A stretch of DNA of 64,000 nt from Vibrio hangzhouensis (GTDB lineage: Bacteria > Pseudomonadota > Gammaproteobacteria > Enterobacterales > Vibrionaceae), in contig NZ_FNVG01000023.1 of the NCBI RefSeq assembly GCF_900107935.1, positions 1 to 64,000 of the forward strand. The letters are read 5' to 3'. Below, piece by piece: positions 38,799-48,813 of this stretch. The first letter of the stretch is position 1. Every line of letters starts with the position of its first letter. The notes beneath the pieces were generated by a model that made no database searches, was not told the origin of the DNA, and saw only the letters and a list, made by a program, of their open reading frames with translations. The position numbers and the translations under genes are program-made.

Positions 38799-39758
38799 AT
38801 GAGCTTGAACTTTCTTGAATTTGAAAAGCCAATTGCCGAATTAGAAGCAAAAATTGAAGCATTACGTGATGTTTCACGTCACGGTGGTGACAGTGCAATT
38901 GATCTGGATAAAGAAATTGAACAACTAGAGAAGAAAAGCTTAGAGCTTAAAAAGAAAATCTTTAGTGATCTTGGTGCATGGCAGGTAGCACAACTTGCTC
39001 GTCACCCACAGCGTCCTTACACTCTGGACTATATCGAGCACGTATTTACGGAGTTTGATGAGCTGGCAGGTGATCGTGCTTTCGCAGATGATAAGGCTAT
39101 TGTCGGTGGCATGGCCCGTCTTGACGGCCGTCCGGTGATGATCATTGGTCACCAGAAAGGGCGTGAAACTAAAGAGAAAGTAAAACGCAACTTTGGTATG
39201 CCTAAACCAGAAGGCTATCGTAAAGCACTGCGTTTGATGCGAATGGCTGAGCGTTTCAATATGCCAATCATCACATTCATTGATACAGCGGGTGCTTACC
39301 CGGGTGTTGGCGCTGAAGAGCGCGGCCAGTCTGAAGCTATCGCAATGAACCTGAAAGTGATGGCAGGCCTGAAAGTCCCTGTGATTTGTAACGTCGTTGG
39401 TGAAGGTGGTTCTGGTGGCGCATTAGCTATCGGTGTTGGTGATTATGTCAACATGCTTCAGTACTCTACGTATTCAGTGATCTCTCCAGAAGGCTGTGCG
39501 TCGATCCTTTGGCGTGACTCAGACAAAGCTCCACAAGCGGCAGAAGCGATGGGCCTGATTGCCCCACGTCTTAAAGAGTTGGACTTGATCGACCAAATCA
39601 TTGAAGAGCCATTAGGTGGCGCTCATCGTGATACCGTTCAAATGGCGGCAAACATGAAAGCAACTCTGTTGCGTCAGCTTGAAGAGCTGGACCAGCTAGA
39701 CAATGACAACTTACTTGAGCGTCGCTATCAGCGCTTGATGAGTTATGGCTATTGCTAA
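38799..39758 (+). CDS. accA: Acetyl-CoA carboxylase carboxyltransferase subunit alpha
   Basis: A 319-residue subunit of the carboxyltransferase that makes malonyl-CoA, length as in E. coli. N-terminal [16 protein letters not shown], the crotonase-like core [22 protein letters not shown] and [18 protein letters not shown] identify it. It ends the long cluster after dnaE and is followed by a strong terminator. Confidence 0.98.
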   Translation: MSLNFLEFEKPIAELEAKIEALRDVSRHGGDSAIDLDKEIEQLEKKSLELKKKIFSDLGAWQVAQLARHPQRPYTLDYIEHVFTEFDELAGDRAFADDKAIVGGMARLDGRPVMIIGHQKGRETKEKVKRNFGMPKPEGYRKALRLMRMAERFNMPIITFIDTAGAYPGVGAEERGQSEAIAMNLKVMAGLKVPVICNVVGEGGSGGALAIGVGDYVNMLQYSTYSVISPEGCASILWRDSDKAPQAAEAMGLIAPRLKELDLIDQIIEEPLGGAHRDTVQMAANMKATLLRQLEELDQLDNDNLLERRYQRLMSYGYC

Positions 39759-39775
39759 ACGCAAATGATTTATAT

Positions 39776-39808
39776 AATAAGGCGAGCACTATGCTCGCCT
39801 TATTTTTT
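39776..39808 (+). terminator. accA terminator
   Basis: AATAAGGCGAGCA and TGCTCGCCTTATT form a perfect 13-bp stem with loop CTA, followed by T-rich TTTT. Confidence 0.92.
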
Positions 39809-39828
39809 ACTCATTACAGGACCTTTCT

Positions 39829-41145
39829 ATGGCGCTTTATCAACGCTTCGCACATGCTATCGACCGTCACCTTCCTCAAGGTGGACGCATTGTTGTTGGC
39901 TTCAGTGGCGGTGTTGACTCCCGGGTACTGTTACGATTGACGTCACAATACTGTCAGCAAAATACAACAGCAAAAGGGTTAGCGGTCCATGTCCATCATG
40001 GTCTGAGTACAAACGCCGATCTTTGGTTGACGCAATGCGCCGATTGGGCTGACCAGGAAGGGGTTGCGTTTGCGGCGGAACGGGTCTGTTTAGATACCTC
40101 TGATGGTGACAGTATTGAGCAACTGGCGCGTCGGGCCCGATATCAGGCTTTGAGCAAACATCTGTTGCCCACAGATATTCTGGTGACGGGCCAGCACCTT
40201 GATGATCAAACGGAAACGTTTTTACTGGCCCTAAAGCGGGGAAGCGGTCCTAAAGGACTTTCATCGATGGCCGAATCGATGGTTCTAGGAGCAGGTAAAC
40301 TGGTCCGTCCGTTACTCAATGTAACCCGAGATGAGATTGAGCAGTTTGCAGTCAGTGAACAACTGAGCTGGGTGGAAGATGAAAGTAATCAGGATACCCG
40401 ATTTGACCGGAACTTCTTACGGCAAACAATATTGCCGGAAATTAATCAGCGTTGGCCAGGCTTTGCAACGTCGGTGAGTCGTAGTGCTCGATTGTGTGCC
40501 AAGCAGGAACAACTGTTGGAAGAGTTATTACTCCCGGAGTTGGAAAACAGTTTGGATGAGTTTTCCGGGCTCTGTATCGACACGCTGCGCCGCTGTTCTT
40601 CATTGAAGCGGGAGCAGCTGTTGCGCTTTTGGATCGCAAAGCACGCTGAGACCATGCCTAGCGAAGTTCAGCTAACGCAGCTTTGGCGGGAGGTGGCCAT
40701 GGCCAGGCGAGATGCCAACCCGGAGGTCAAACTATCCGGAGGTTCGGTCAGACGATTTCAGGACAGGCTGTACTGGGTTCGGGAGAGCCTGGAAGTAGTA
40801 AATTGGCACAAGAGTTGGACATGTCGTCAGCCTCTGATTTTACCAGATGACCTGGGAAGGTTAATTGTTAAGCCAGCGAATGTCAGTAGCGAGCTGACTC
40901 TTGATTATGCTAAGTTGACCAAAGGGGTCGATGTAGTATTTAACCCGCAGGGACTGACAGCGCACCCGCAAGGCAGAATAGGCTCTCGAAAGCTTAAAAA
41001 ACTGTATCAGGAATACAAAGTACCAAGTTGGGAACGACGTCGTATCCCGGTTATTCTTCATCAGGGAATGGTCGTTGCTGTAGGTAACTTATTTGTAGAT
41101 AAAGCATTTTATGGCTCAGATTGTGAACTCGTATGGGACAAGTGA
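39829..41145 (+). CDS. tilS: tRNA(Ile)-lysidine synthase
   Basis: A 438-residue enzyme that modifies C34 of tRNA-Ile(CAU) to lysidine so that it reads AUA. The PP-loop ATP motif VVGFSGGVDSRVLL lies at residues 23-36 and GQHLDDQTETFLLALKRGSG near 125. The TilS-specific substrate-binding and C-terminal domains are present (SRKLKKLYQEYKVPSWERRR near residue 385). It is separated from accA by a terminator only 21 bp upstream of its start, so its promoter must overlap that region or it relies on readthrough. Confidence 0.96.
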   Translation: MALYQRFAHAIDRHLPQGGRIVVGFSGGVDSRVLLRLTSQYCQQNTTAKGLAVHVHHGLSTNADLWLTQCADWADQEGVAFAAERVCLDTSDGDSIEQLARRARYQALSKHLLPTDILVTGQHLDDQTETFLLALKRGSGPKGLSSMAESMVLGAGKLVRPLLNVTRDEIEQFAVSEQLSWVEDESNQDTRFDRNFLRQTILPEINQRWPGFATSVSRSARLCAKQEQLLEELLLPELENSLDEFSGLCIDTLRRCSSLKREQLLRFWIAKHAETMPSEVQLTQLWREVAMARRDANPEVKLSGGSVRRFQDRLYWVRESLEVVNWHKSWTCRQPLILPDDLGRLIVKPANVSSELTLDYAKLTKGVDVVFNPQGLTAHPQGRIGSRKLKKLYQEYKVPSWERRRIPVILHQGMVVAVGNLFVDKAFYGSDCELVWDK

Positions 41146-41255
41146 CCTGTTTTCATGTCACAATCGTAACAATTATAAACTGCCAGAAATGTTTTCGTGG
41201 ATTGCCAGTGAAAGACAAAATCTGGTCTATATGGATATATTGAGAAGGTAAAGCA

Positions 41256-41567
41256 ATGAAGAATGTTGTAATGGGTGCCGTGCTAGCGGCCGGTTTACTG
41301 AGTGGTACAGCGATGGCGGCGGACGTTGCAGCGGGTAAAGCCAAGGCAGCAGTGTGTGCAGCGTGTCATGGCGCTGATGGTGTTGCTGTAATCCCCGGAT
41401 ACCCAAACCTGAAAGGCCAGAATGAGCAGTATCTGGTGACGTCTATCAAGGCCTACAAGAACAAAGAGCGTACTGGTGGCTTGGCGGCTGTCATGCAAGC
41501 ACAAGCATCTATGTTGAGCGACGAAGACATTGCGAATGTAGCGGCCTACTACGCAAGCTTGAAATAG
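41256..41567 (+). CDS. Small periplasmic c-type cytochrome
   Basis: A 103-residue mono-haem class I cytochrome c. A signal peptide ends near [11 protein letters not shown]; the haem attachment site is CAACH (Cys34, Cys37, His38), and a C-terminal Met in [20 protein letters not shown] would be the sixth ligand. It resembles one half of cytochrome c4 or the c5/c553 group and probably carries electrons to a terminal oxidase in the periplasm. It is monocistronic between tilS and glnB, with its own terminator. The exact partner cannot be named. Confidence 0.9.
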   Translation: MKNVVMGAVLAAGLLSGTAMAADVAAGKAKAAVCAACHGADGVAVIPGYPNLKGQNEQYLVTSIKAYKNKERTGGLAAVMQAQASMLSDEDIANVAAYYASLK

Positions 41568-41588
41568 TTGTTACATAAATATATGACG

Positions 41589-41618
41589 AAAAGCCCGGGG
41601 ATGAACTTCGGGCTTTTT
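41589..41618 (+). terminator. Cytochrome c gene terminator
   Basis: AAAGCCCG and CGGGCTTT pair around an 11-base loop, followed by T-rich TTGTTTT. Confidence 0.88.
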
Positions 41619-41676
41619 GTTTTCGTTGATTGTTAGCGTCGCCTGCCAGATAATGACGTTAACCAATGTGATGTAA

Positions 41677-42082
<406 letters not shown>

Positions 42083-42104
42083 TCGTTTCTATAGGGTGTG
42101 ATCG

Positions 42105-42953
42105 ATGAAGTTGAAATGGATCATGGTGGCGGGTCTGGCTGTGATCGGCATGACAGTAGGCGGTTTTCAAGCCGTGTTCAGCGTGCAGGAAACACCACAA
42201 ATTACTTCAATCCAAAATAGCCAGGTACAGACAGAGTTAAAGTGCTACCAAAATGAGCAGCCGCTTCCTCTTGATGAAGGGGGCTCGCTCAATGTGTTGG
42301 TATGGAACATATACAAGCAGAACCGAGACAATCTATTTACGGAGTTGGCCCGGTTTTCTCAAGACCGTCAATTAGTGCTATTACAAGAGGCGAGCCTAGA
42401 CGACGCATTTCTCGATTGGCTGCAGCGCTCAGAATGGGGAAGCAATCAAGTGAGTGCATTCAAAGTCTTTGATGTGTCTGCGGGTGTCTTGAATCTGAGC
42501 CGAAGTATGCCATCGATTGCCTGTGCTAATTTGGAAACGGAACCCTGGTTGCGCCTCCCTAAGTCGGGGCTTTACGCGGAGTATGCACTTTCCAATGGCC
42601 AGACTCTGATCTCGGTGAATCTTCATTCGGTGAATTTCACTCTGGGGACAGACGAGTATAAAAAGCAGTTGGAGTCTTTCAGGCAGGTGCTGGAGCGTCA
42701 TAGTGGGCCACTGCTGATTGCCGGGGACTTCAACAGTTGGAGTGAGGCTCGTCTGAATGTCCTTAAACAGACGCTGGCCAAATACCAAATAGAAGAAGTG
42801 CCGTTTGCTGATGATAAAAGGAAGCGATTTATGACTGGGTTACCACTGGATCATATCTTTTATCGCGGTATGGATTTTGTTTCCGCTACGGTGCCAGAAT
42901 CCGATGCATCCGACCATAATCCATTGTTGGCTGAGTTTTCACTCCAGAAATAA
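42105..42953 (+). CDS. Endonuclease/exonuclease/phosphatase-family protein (YafD-like, UPF0294)
   Basis: A 282-residue protein with an N-terminal signal or anchor segment (residues 7-27, MVAGLAVIGMTVGGFQAVF) and an EEP-fold catalytic domain. Active-site elements are VLVWNIYKQ, LLQEAS (metal-binding Glu), SVNLHSV, LLIAGDFNSWSEAR and LDHIF...SDHNPLLAEF (catalytic Asp-His). E. coli YafD has the same layout and also lies in the mltD/gloB/rnhA/dnaQ neighbourhood. The substrate is unknown; export would place it in the periplasm or membrane-anchored. Confidence 0.88.
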   Translation: MKLKWIMVAGLAVIGMTVGGFQAVFSVQETPQITSIQNSQVQTELKCYQNEQPLPLDEGGSLNVLVWNIYKQNRDNLFTELARFSQDRQLVLLQEASLDDAFLDWLQRSEWGSNQVSAFKVFDVSAGVLNLSRSMPSIACANLETEPWLRLPKSGLYAEYALSNGQTLISVNLHSVNFTLGTDEYKKQLESFRQVLERHSGPLLIAGDFNSWSEARLNVLKQTLAKYQIEEVPFADDKRKRFMTGLPLDHIFYRGMDFVSATVPESDASDHNPLLAEFSLQK

Positions 42954-42960
42954 ACAAACA

Positions 42961-42985
42961 AAAAGCGGCCAATGGCCGCTTTTTT
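42961..42985. terminator. Bidirectional terminator, YafD-like gene / mltD
   Basis: AAAAGCGGCC and GGCCGCTTTT pair around AAT, flanked by A- and T-runs, between convergent genes. Confidence 0.9.
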
Positions 42986-43003
42986 CAGGAAAGTCAGATG
43001 CGA

Positions 43004-44575
43004 TTAAGCACTGGTTTTGGTCACATCCACATACAGTTTCAGTTTTTGTCCTGGCTTCAGATACTTCTGATTCTGAAGATCGTTCCATTTTACGACATCA
43101 CTGGTGCGCACTTTAAATCTTTGCGCAATGCCGCTGATGGTATCGCCGCTTCGCACTGAGTAAAACACGGTACGGATAATGGCGCCGTCGCTGGCGTTTT
43201 TCCAGATGACCAGTTCTTGTCCTACACGAAGCGTGTCTCTTGGACCCATGCCGTTCCATTTTGCCAGAGACTGATGGGACACCTTATTCGCTCTGGCTAT
43301 CGTCCACAAGCTATCGCCGCTTTTTACGGTGTGAGTAACTTTGTAATTACCCCGCGAGGTTGACTGAGTTTTGGCGAGACGATTCGATGCGCTCAGAGCG
43401 TAAGTGGATTCATCTTTGGTTGATGTAGGAACGAGCAGATATTGGCCAGCACGAATATTGTTATTGTTCAGGCCATTAGCACTACGAATGACTTTGGTCG
43501 TTGTTTGATGTCGCTGAGCAATCACACTGAGAGAGTCGCCAGATTTGACTTTGTATCTGACCAGTCGCATGCCTTTACCACGATTTTGTTCCAGTTCAGT
43601 ACGGAACTGGTCAAGGCTGCCAATAGGCAACAGAAGCGTTTGTGGTCCATCAGGGGCTGTCGCCCATTGATTGTAGGCTGGGTTATAGCTCTGAAGCTCT
43701 TTTACCGATATGCCAGCATATTTAGCCGCAATAGCCAGGTCGAGCTGCTCATTGGGATCGACTAACTCAAGGGCTGGCTGGTTTGGAATCGGCGGAATGT
43801 CGACACCATACTTTTCTTTGTTTGCCAGTATGTCGGCCAGAGCGAGCAGTTTAGGGACGTAACCACTGGTTTCTTTTGGTAGATCCAGAGAGAAAAAGTC
43901 GATGGGTTTACCAGCTTTGCGGTTTTTACGAATAGCGCTGGAAACTCGTCCACCACCACTGTTATAGGCCGCAATAGCATGATTCCAGTTACCGTCAAAT
44001 CGGTTGTTTAACTGGGTCAGGTAGTCGAGTGCAGCCTGTGTGGATGCTGTTACATCACGACGGCCGTCATACCAATAGGTTTGATCCAGTCCGAATGCTT
44101 TTCCGGTTGCCGGAACAAACTGCCATAAACCTGCGGCGCTGCCGTGCGAGTAGGCGAAAGCATCAAAGGAACTTTCGACGATAGGCAGAAGGGCAAGTTC
44201 GAGTGGAAGTTCCCGGGCTTCAATCTCTTCAGTAATTAGGTATAGAAAAGGTTTTGCACGTTCAGAGACCGTTTTTAGGTGATGCGGGTGCTTGATATAC
44301 CACTTGCGATAGTAATCTACCTTCGCGTTGTCAGGTATCTCCATTTCAAGCTGCATTGCGATTCGCTGCCATACGTCCTCTTGTTCTTGAGGCGTGAGCA
44401 CTTTCGGCGCGGGTTGAGTGTCAGGAGTGTCAACGGAAACGGGCGTTGTTGTTTTAGTTGTCGCTGTTTCTGCAGGAGAGTTAGTTGGCTCTGTTGTGGT
44501 GCTGCTTGTTTCTGGCTGAGTGAGTTGGCACCCTGCCAGCAACAGGGCTAATGCCCAACTGTATTTCTTATGCAT
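43004..44575 (-). CDS. mltD: Membrane-bound lytic murein transglycosylase D
   Basis: A 523-residue lipoprotein. The lipobox LLAGC puts the modified Cys at residue 16; a Thr/Pro-rich linker follows. The SLT family domain (about residues 110-250) has LALLPIVESSFDAFAYS with the catalytic glutamate and SAAGLWQFVPATGKAFGL. Three C-terminal LysM peptidoglycan-binding repeats start at YKVKSGDSLSVIAQR, HTVKSGDSLWTIARA and YSVRSGDTISGIAQR. It cleaves glycan strands at the outer membrane inner face. It lies beside gloB as in E. coli. Confidence 0.97.
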   Translation of the reverse strand: MHKKYSWALALLLAGCQLTQPETSSTTTEPTNSPAETATTKTTTPVSVDTPDTQPAPKVLTPQEQEDVWQRIAMQLEMEIPDNAKVDYYRKWYIKHPHHLKTVSERAKPFLYLITEEIEARELPLELALLPIVESSFDAFAYSHGSAAGLWQFVPATGKAFGLDQTYWYDGRRDVTASTQAALDYLTQLNNRFDGNWNHAIAAYNSGGGRVSSAIRKNRKAGKPIDFFSLDLPKETSGYVPKLLALADILANKEKYGVDIPPIPNQPALELVDPNEQLDLAIAAKYAGISVKELQSYNPAYNQWATAPDGPQTLLLPIGSLDQFRTELEQNRGKGMRLVRYKVKSGDSLSVIAQRHQTTTKVIRSANGLNNNNIRAGQYLLVPTSTKDESTYALSASNRLAKTQSTSRGNYKVTHTVKSGDSLWTIARANKVSHQSLAKWNGMGPRDTLRVGQELVIWKNASDGAIIRTVFYSVRSGDTISGIAQRFKVRTSDVVKWNDLQNQKYLKPGQKLKLYVDVTKTSA

Positions 44576-44651
44576 TGTGTTTGCTACAACCTCTTACGTG
44601 AACGATTTGGCATAATACTAATACCACCTAGGCCAAACAAGCAGCAAAACG

Positions 44652-45410
44652 TTAAAATTCGTTTTTCCACTCACGTAATGCTGCAAAAGTTGATAAAGGG
44701 TCATTATTGACAGTTCGGTTTGCTACTGAGCTCACAATTTCAGCTTGTGTGGTTCTCAAAAACGGATTGATGCGTTTTTCTACGGATATGGATGTAGGCA
44801 GTGTTGGCAGTCCTTTGGCTCGTTTTTGGTTCGCTTCGTCTCTGTACTCGTGAAGAAACACGTTATGAGGTTCAACTGCCATGGCAAAAGCGAGATTGCT
44901 CAAGGTATATTCATGTGTGCAGTAGACCTCGGTTTCTTCGGGTAGCAGAGTCAGTTTTTGTAGAGAGTTGTACATCTGCTCAGCGGTGCCTTCAAAGATG
45001 CGACCACAGCCTGCAGAGAACAGAACATCCCCACAAAACAGCTTGCCGTCTCCCACATAACCAATGTGGTCAAGTGTGTGCCCAGGTAGATTTAATACCA
45101 GGAACTCTTCATTAAACAAATTAATTCTATGCCCTTCAGCTACTGTATGAGTGAGGTGCTCGATGTTGGTGTTGTCTGGGCCTACAACCGTGATTGACGG
45201 ATATTTTTCTACCAACTGTTTTATGCCACCCGTATGATCCCAGTGGTGGTGAGTGACCAAAATAGTGACCAGCTCCAATTGATGTTGGTCCAGATACTCA
45301 ATAACAGGTTCTGCGTCTCCCGGGTCTACAACGGCGCATAAGTTCTGGTTATTTTGAATTAGCCAGATGTAATTATCGTTAAATGCAGGTATGCTTTTGA
45401 TATGTAACAT
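44652..45410 (-). CDS. gloB: Hydroxyacylglutathione hydrolase (glyoxalase II)
   Basis: A 252-residue metallo-beta-lactamase-fold enzyme hydrolysing S-lactoylglutathione to lactate and glutathione. The two-metal motif [11 protein letters not shown] is intact, with later ligands in [23 protein letters not shown] and [10 protein letters not shown]. The start at 45410 ([14 protein letters not shown]) has GGAG eight bases upstream; a longer frame reaching 45461 is rejected. It is divergent from the YafS-like methyltransferase with only 38 bp between starts. Confidence 0.97.
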   Translation of the reverse strand: MLHIKSIPAFNDNYIWLIQNNQNLCAVVDPGDAEPVIEYLDQHQLELVTILVTHHHWDHTGGIKQLVEKYPSITVVGPDNTNIEHLTHTVAEGHRINLFNEEFLVLNLPGHTLDHIGYVGDGKLFCGDVLFSAGCGRIFEGTAEQMYNSLQKLTLLPEETEVYCTHEYTLSNLAFAMAVEPHNVFLHEYRDEANQKRAKGLPTLPTSISVEKRINPFLRTTQAEIVSSVANRTVNNDPLSTFAALREWKNEF

Positions 45411-45448
45411 GGTTGTTTCTCCAGTCCTGTTTGGGAGAGAGCGCGTAT

Positions 45449-46189
45449 ATGAAGCCAGCACGCAGCAAGAAAAAAGTCGATCATCCCCACTCCTGGGAAG
45501 AACTTGCTAATGGTCAGTGGGTCTCTGAGTCTATTCAAACCAGACTCGACGAATGGTGCCCTAAACTTTTCGGCTATCATATGTTAAAGCTTGGTGGACT
45601 GAGTTGCGAACTTACTAGTTGCAACTGTAACATCCAACACCAAGTGCACCTTGATTCTAAAAACCCTCTGCATAATGTTATCGCTGACCGCTATGAATTA
45701 CCATTCCTGGAGAAGAGTTTCGACGCGGTAGTGTTGTCTCATCAACTGGAATACGCAGAAGATCCTCATCGATTGCTACGTGAAGTGGACAGGGTGATGA
45801 TTGATGATGGTTATATCATTATCACTGGCTTCAATCCCATGAGCTTTACAGGGTTGGCGAGTCTGATGCCATGGAGAAAAAACAACTTTCCCTGGAGTGG
45901 GCGTATGTTTACGCCGAATCGAATTAAAGATTGGTTAGGTGTGCTTAATTATCAGGTGGTCCATTCTGATACCTATGCATTGTTCCCAATGAAACGATAC
46001 CGGACCATGTGGACCTGGCTGGAGAATAGTATTGGCGATTGGGCTTCGCCGATGGGAAGTCTGTATTTTATTGTGGCCAGAAAACGAACCTATCCACTTA
46101 AGCCTTTGAAGCCACACTGGCATTTGAAGAAGAGACTCACTCCAGCAAGCGTTAGCTATCGTACCGCAGTAAAGAAAAATAGCGCCTAA
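45449..46189 (+). CDS. Class I SAM-dependent methyltransferase (YafS-like)
   Basis: A 246-residue cytoplasmic protein with a partly recognisable Rossmann methyltransferase core ([23 protein letters not shown] is the post-II to IV region, and [19 protein letters not shown] the strand-5 region). The first glycine-rich motif is poorly conserved, as in E. coli YafS. The substrate is unknown. The start at 45449 (MKPARSKKK) is supported by GGGAGAGA upstream. Position between gloB and rnhA is conserved in enterobacteria. Confidence 0.88.
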   Translation: MKPARSKKKVDHPHSWEELANGQWVSESIQTRLDEWCPKLFGYHMLKLGGLSCELTSCNCNIQHQVHLDSKNPLHNVIADRYELPFLEKSFDAVVLSHQLEYAEDPHRLLREVDRVMIDDGYIIITGFNPMSFTGLASLMPWRKNNFPWSGRMFTPNRIKDWLGVLNYQVVHSDTYALFPMKRYRTMWTWLENSIGDWASPMGSLYFIVARKRTYPLKPLKPHWHLKKRLTPASVSYRTAVKKNSA

Positions 46190-46199
46190 ATTAGGCGCT
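46181..46199. terminator. Palindromic hairpin between the YafS-like gene and rnhA
   Basis: AGCGCCTAA and TTAGGCGCT pair perfectly around one base and include the YafS-like stop codon. No T-run follows on the plus strand; on the minus strand TATTTTTCTTTACT follows, which suits rnhA termination. Confidence 0.6.
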
Positions 46200-46217
46200 G
46201 TCGCTCAGGAAACGAGA

Positions 46218-46682
46218 CTAACTCGGCTGGTAACCTGTATCTTCTTCTGTTGGGTTTTCAGCAGCAGCACGAGCCAATTCATCGCACATTTCGTTTTCAC
46301 GGTGTCCTGCATGGCCTTTCACCCAATGCCAGTCTATTTGATGACGTTGTGTTTCCGTGTCTAGGGCTTTCCATAAGTCCGCATTTTTAACTGGCTTCTT
46401 ATCCGCCGTTTTCCAACCGCGTTTTTTCCAGTTGTGGATCCACTGTGTAATGCCTTGGCGAACATATTGACTATCGGTTGTCAGGATTACATGGCAGGAC
46501 TCTTTAAGTGCTTGTAGAGCAACGATTGTCGCCAGCATTTCCATTCGGTTATTGGTCGTTAGTGTATAGCCCTTAGCGAGAGTTTTCTCATTCTGTTTGT
46601 AACGTAGAACGATCCCATAGCCGCCAGGCCCCGGATTACCCAAACAAGAACCATCTGTGAAAATTTCAACCTGCTTCGTCAT
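46218..46682 (-). CDS. rnhA: Ribonuclease HI
   Basis: A 154-residue enzyme degrading RNA in RNA-DNA hybrids. Catalytic residues are visible: Asp10 ([17 protein letters not shown]), the Glu in NNRMEMLA, the Asp in LTTDSQYV and the Asp in ENEMCDELA. It is divergent from dnaQ with a 57-bp gap, the overlapping-promoter arrangement also seen in E. coli. Confidence 0.98.
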   Translation of the reverse strand: MTKQVEIFTDGSCLGNPGPGGYGIVLRYKQNEKTLAKGYTLTTNNRMEMLATIVALQALKESCHVILTTDSQYVRQGITQWIHNWKKRGWKTADKKPVKNADLWKALDTETQRHQIDWHWVKGHAGHRENEMCDELARAAAENPTEEDTGYQPS

Positions 46683-46739
46683 GATTTGATACTATGTAGC
46701 TCAGTGAGTTTATCTACATAGTCTGACATACATAACGCC

Positions 46740-47486
46740 ATGAATACCAGTCACAATCCAGAACAACGCAGAATTGTCGTGCTCGATACCGAAACTACCG
46801 GTATGAATAGAGAGGGCGGACCGCACTACATGGGTCACCGTATCATCGAAATTGGTGCGGTGGAAATCATCAACCGTAAGCTGACGGGGCGCCACTTCCA
46901 TGTTTATCTGAAACCTGACATGGCGATTCAGCCTGATGCTATTGAGGTTCACGGTATTACCGATGAGTTCTTACTGGACAAACCCGTCTATAAACAGGTT
47001 CATGACGAGTTTCTCGAGTTCATCAAAGGGGCCGAGCTTGTGGCTCACAACGCGCCCTTCGACGTCGGGTTTATGGACCATGAGTTCGGTATGTTGAATG
47101 GAGCCATTGGTAAAACGGAGCAATACTGCAAGGTAACCGATACGCTGGTCATGGCAAAGCGGATGCCAAATATGCCGGCGAGAAAGAACCTCGATTCATT
47201 GGCAAAACACTACACGATAGATACATCAGCGCGTGTGCTCCACGGGGCATTGCTCGATGCTGAGATTCTGGCAGATGTTTATCTGGCCATGACGGGTGGT
47301 CAGACATCAATGCAGTTCAACGCCGGACAATCGGAAGGCGACGATTCCGGCGGTGAAACTATTAAGCGCCTCACAACTGCCAGAAAATCATTAAAGGTTT
47401 TGCATGCGTCTGCCGATGAATTAGAAGCGCATAATGCGCGTTTAGATATCGTCGAAAAAGGTGGCAGTTGTCTCTGGCGCCAGTAG
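46740..47486 (+). CDS. dnaQ: DNA polymerase III subunit epsilon
   Basis: A 248-residue 3'-5' proofreading exonuclease. Exo motifs: VVLDTETTGM with Asp16 and Glu18, AHNAPFDVGFMDHEF, and HGALLDAEILADVY. The C-terminal part after residue 190 binds DnaE (encoded at 35269). Length matches E. coli (243). It lies 9 bp upstream of a TIGR03503-type gene, so they are probably co-transcribed. Confidence 0.98.
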   Translation: MNTSHNPEQRRIVVLDTETTGMNREGGPHYMGHRIIEIGAVEIINRKLTGRHFHVYLKPDMAIQPDAIEVHGITDEFLLDKPVYKQVHDEFLEFIKGAELVAHNAPFDVGFMDHEFGMLNGAIGKTEQYCKVTDTLVMAKRMPNMPARKNLDSLAKHYTIDTSARVLHGALLDAEILADVYLAMTGGQTSMQFNAGQSEGDDSGGETIKRLTTARKSLKVLHASADELEAHNARLDIVEKGGSCLWRQ

Positions 47487-47495
47487 GAGAGAAAC

Positions 47496-48740
47496 ATGCA
47501 GAGGATAATACTTGCGATAGCCTTGTGGTTGTCGCTGATGGTTGGTGCGTTTGCTAATGAATCCTCTATGTCATTTCTTGATAACCGTTTTCGTGTTGAT
47601 GAAACGGTAGAGCGTATTACCTTTCTGGTGTATCGGGAAGATAACTCCAAGCCGGTGACGCTGGTTCGCCCCGATGGCAAAAAGTACTACGCTTGGCGTC
47701 ACCCTGAAAATGTGAATTGGATTGAAGAGCCTACGGTAGATGTCATTTCCATTGAGCATCCTATGCCCGGACCTTGGCAGGCGATTGGTAAGGTCACGCC
47801 CAAGAATAATATTCAGATTATTTCGCAGCTTTCTTTACAGGCAGATACCCTGCCACAACGTATTTATCAGGGTGAAAAACTCAAATTTACCGCCAGATTA
47901 ATGACGGATAATGAACCGTTGATTGTTGAAAATATTCTCGACCGGGTTAACTTGAGGGTGGTGGTCACACGTTATCTTGAACAGCAAGAGGTGGCCAACA
48001 GCAAGGTCAAACCGGTTCCTATTGTTATTGGAGAATTCTTGGATGATGGTCAAGGTCTGGATGAGCGCTCAGGGGATGGAATTTTTACCGTTGAGTTGCC
48101 TATCGCCATCGAACCGGGCAAATACCATGTGCGTATTACGACGGGTAATGGTGTGTTTCTGAGAGCACTGGAACAAGAAGTCTTTATTTATCCAACTCCA
48201 ATTGTCTCTCGTTTCTTTCAAGGCGATGAATCCGAACCGCATCAAATCATCATACGTGGTGAGCCGGCGACAATAGAAGAAGGCAGTCTTGCAACCTCAA
48301 TCTCACTTCGCTCTCCGGATGACTCTGAACTAGTAGTTCAGCAACAGGCGCGAGCAGGCACCACTGAGGTAACGTCAGAGTTTCAGGATTTACACCAGAT
48401 GGGAACCTATTACTGGAAGGGGCACGTTTATGCCACGGAAGCGGTTACGAATAGAGCCTTAGTGTTTGACTTGCCAGAGCGTACTTTCAGCGTTGTGGGG
48501 GCCATTGACCTTGAAAGTGCAGAGAAAATGCAAGCGGCTGCACGTGAAGCAAGAAAGAAAGCAGAGCAGGAAGCACAGGTTCTCGCCCACAGACAGAAAG
48601 TGAGATTCAACGCAATGGTTGCGATTGCGGTAGGGAATATAGCTTTGATCATTATTGGCGGCTTGATCTGGTGGGTGGTGAGAAGAAAGCGCGCGATTCG
48701 CGCTTCATTGCCAGAGATGCAACTAAAAATGCCCGGATAA
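47496..48740 (+). CDS. TIGR03503 family membrane-anchored protein
   Basis: A 414-residue protein with an N-terminal signal peptide (cleaved near GAFA|NESS), a large extracytoplasmic beta-rich region (residues 25-340, with repeated strand-like segments such as TFLVYREDNSKPVTLVRP and DGIFTVELPIAIEPGKYHVRI), a charged helical stretch (AAREARKKAEQEAQVLAHRQ), one membrane segment (VAIAVGNIALIIIGGLIWWV) and a short basic cytoplasmic tail. I recognise it as the TIGR03503 type found in Vibrio and Shewanella. Function is unknown. It follows dnaQ by 9 bp. Confidence 0.8.
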   Translation: MQRIILAIALWLSLMVGAFANESSMSFLDNRFRVDETVERITFLVYREDNSKPVTLVRPDGKKYYAWRHPENVNWIEEPTVDVISIEHPMPGPWQAIGKVTPKNNIQIISQLSLQADTLPQRIYQGEKLKFTARLMTDNEPLIVENILDRVNLRVVVTRYLEQQEVANSKVKPVPIVIGEFLDDGQGLDERSGDGIFTVELPIAIEPGKYHVRITTGNGVFLRALEQEVFIYPTPIVSRFFQGDESEPHQIIIRGEPATIEEGSLATSISLRSPDDSELVVQQQARAGTTEVTSEFQDLHQMGTYYWKGHVYATEAVTNRALVFDLPERTFSVVGAIDLESAEKMQAAAREARKKAEQEAQVLAHRQKVRFNAMVAIAVGNIALIIIGGLIWWVVRRKRAIRASLPEMQLKMPG

Positions 48741-48762
48741 ACCGAAGGTTGAATCAGTCAAA

Positions 48763-48793
48763 AAAAGCCAGCAGATCCTGCTGGCTTTCTTTA
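48763..48793. terminator. Bidirectional terminator, TIGR03503 gene / fadE
   Basis: AAAGCCAGCAG and CTGCTGGCTTT pair around ATC, with an A-run on the left and CTTTATT on the right. Confidence 0.88.
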
Positions 48794-48813
48794 TTATGAC
48801 TTAGGTGGAGCGG

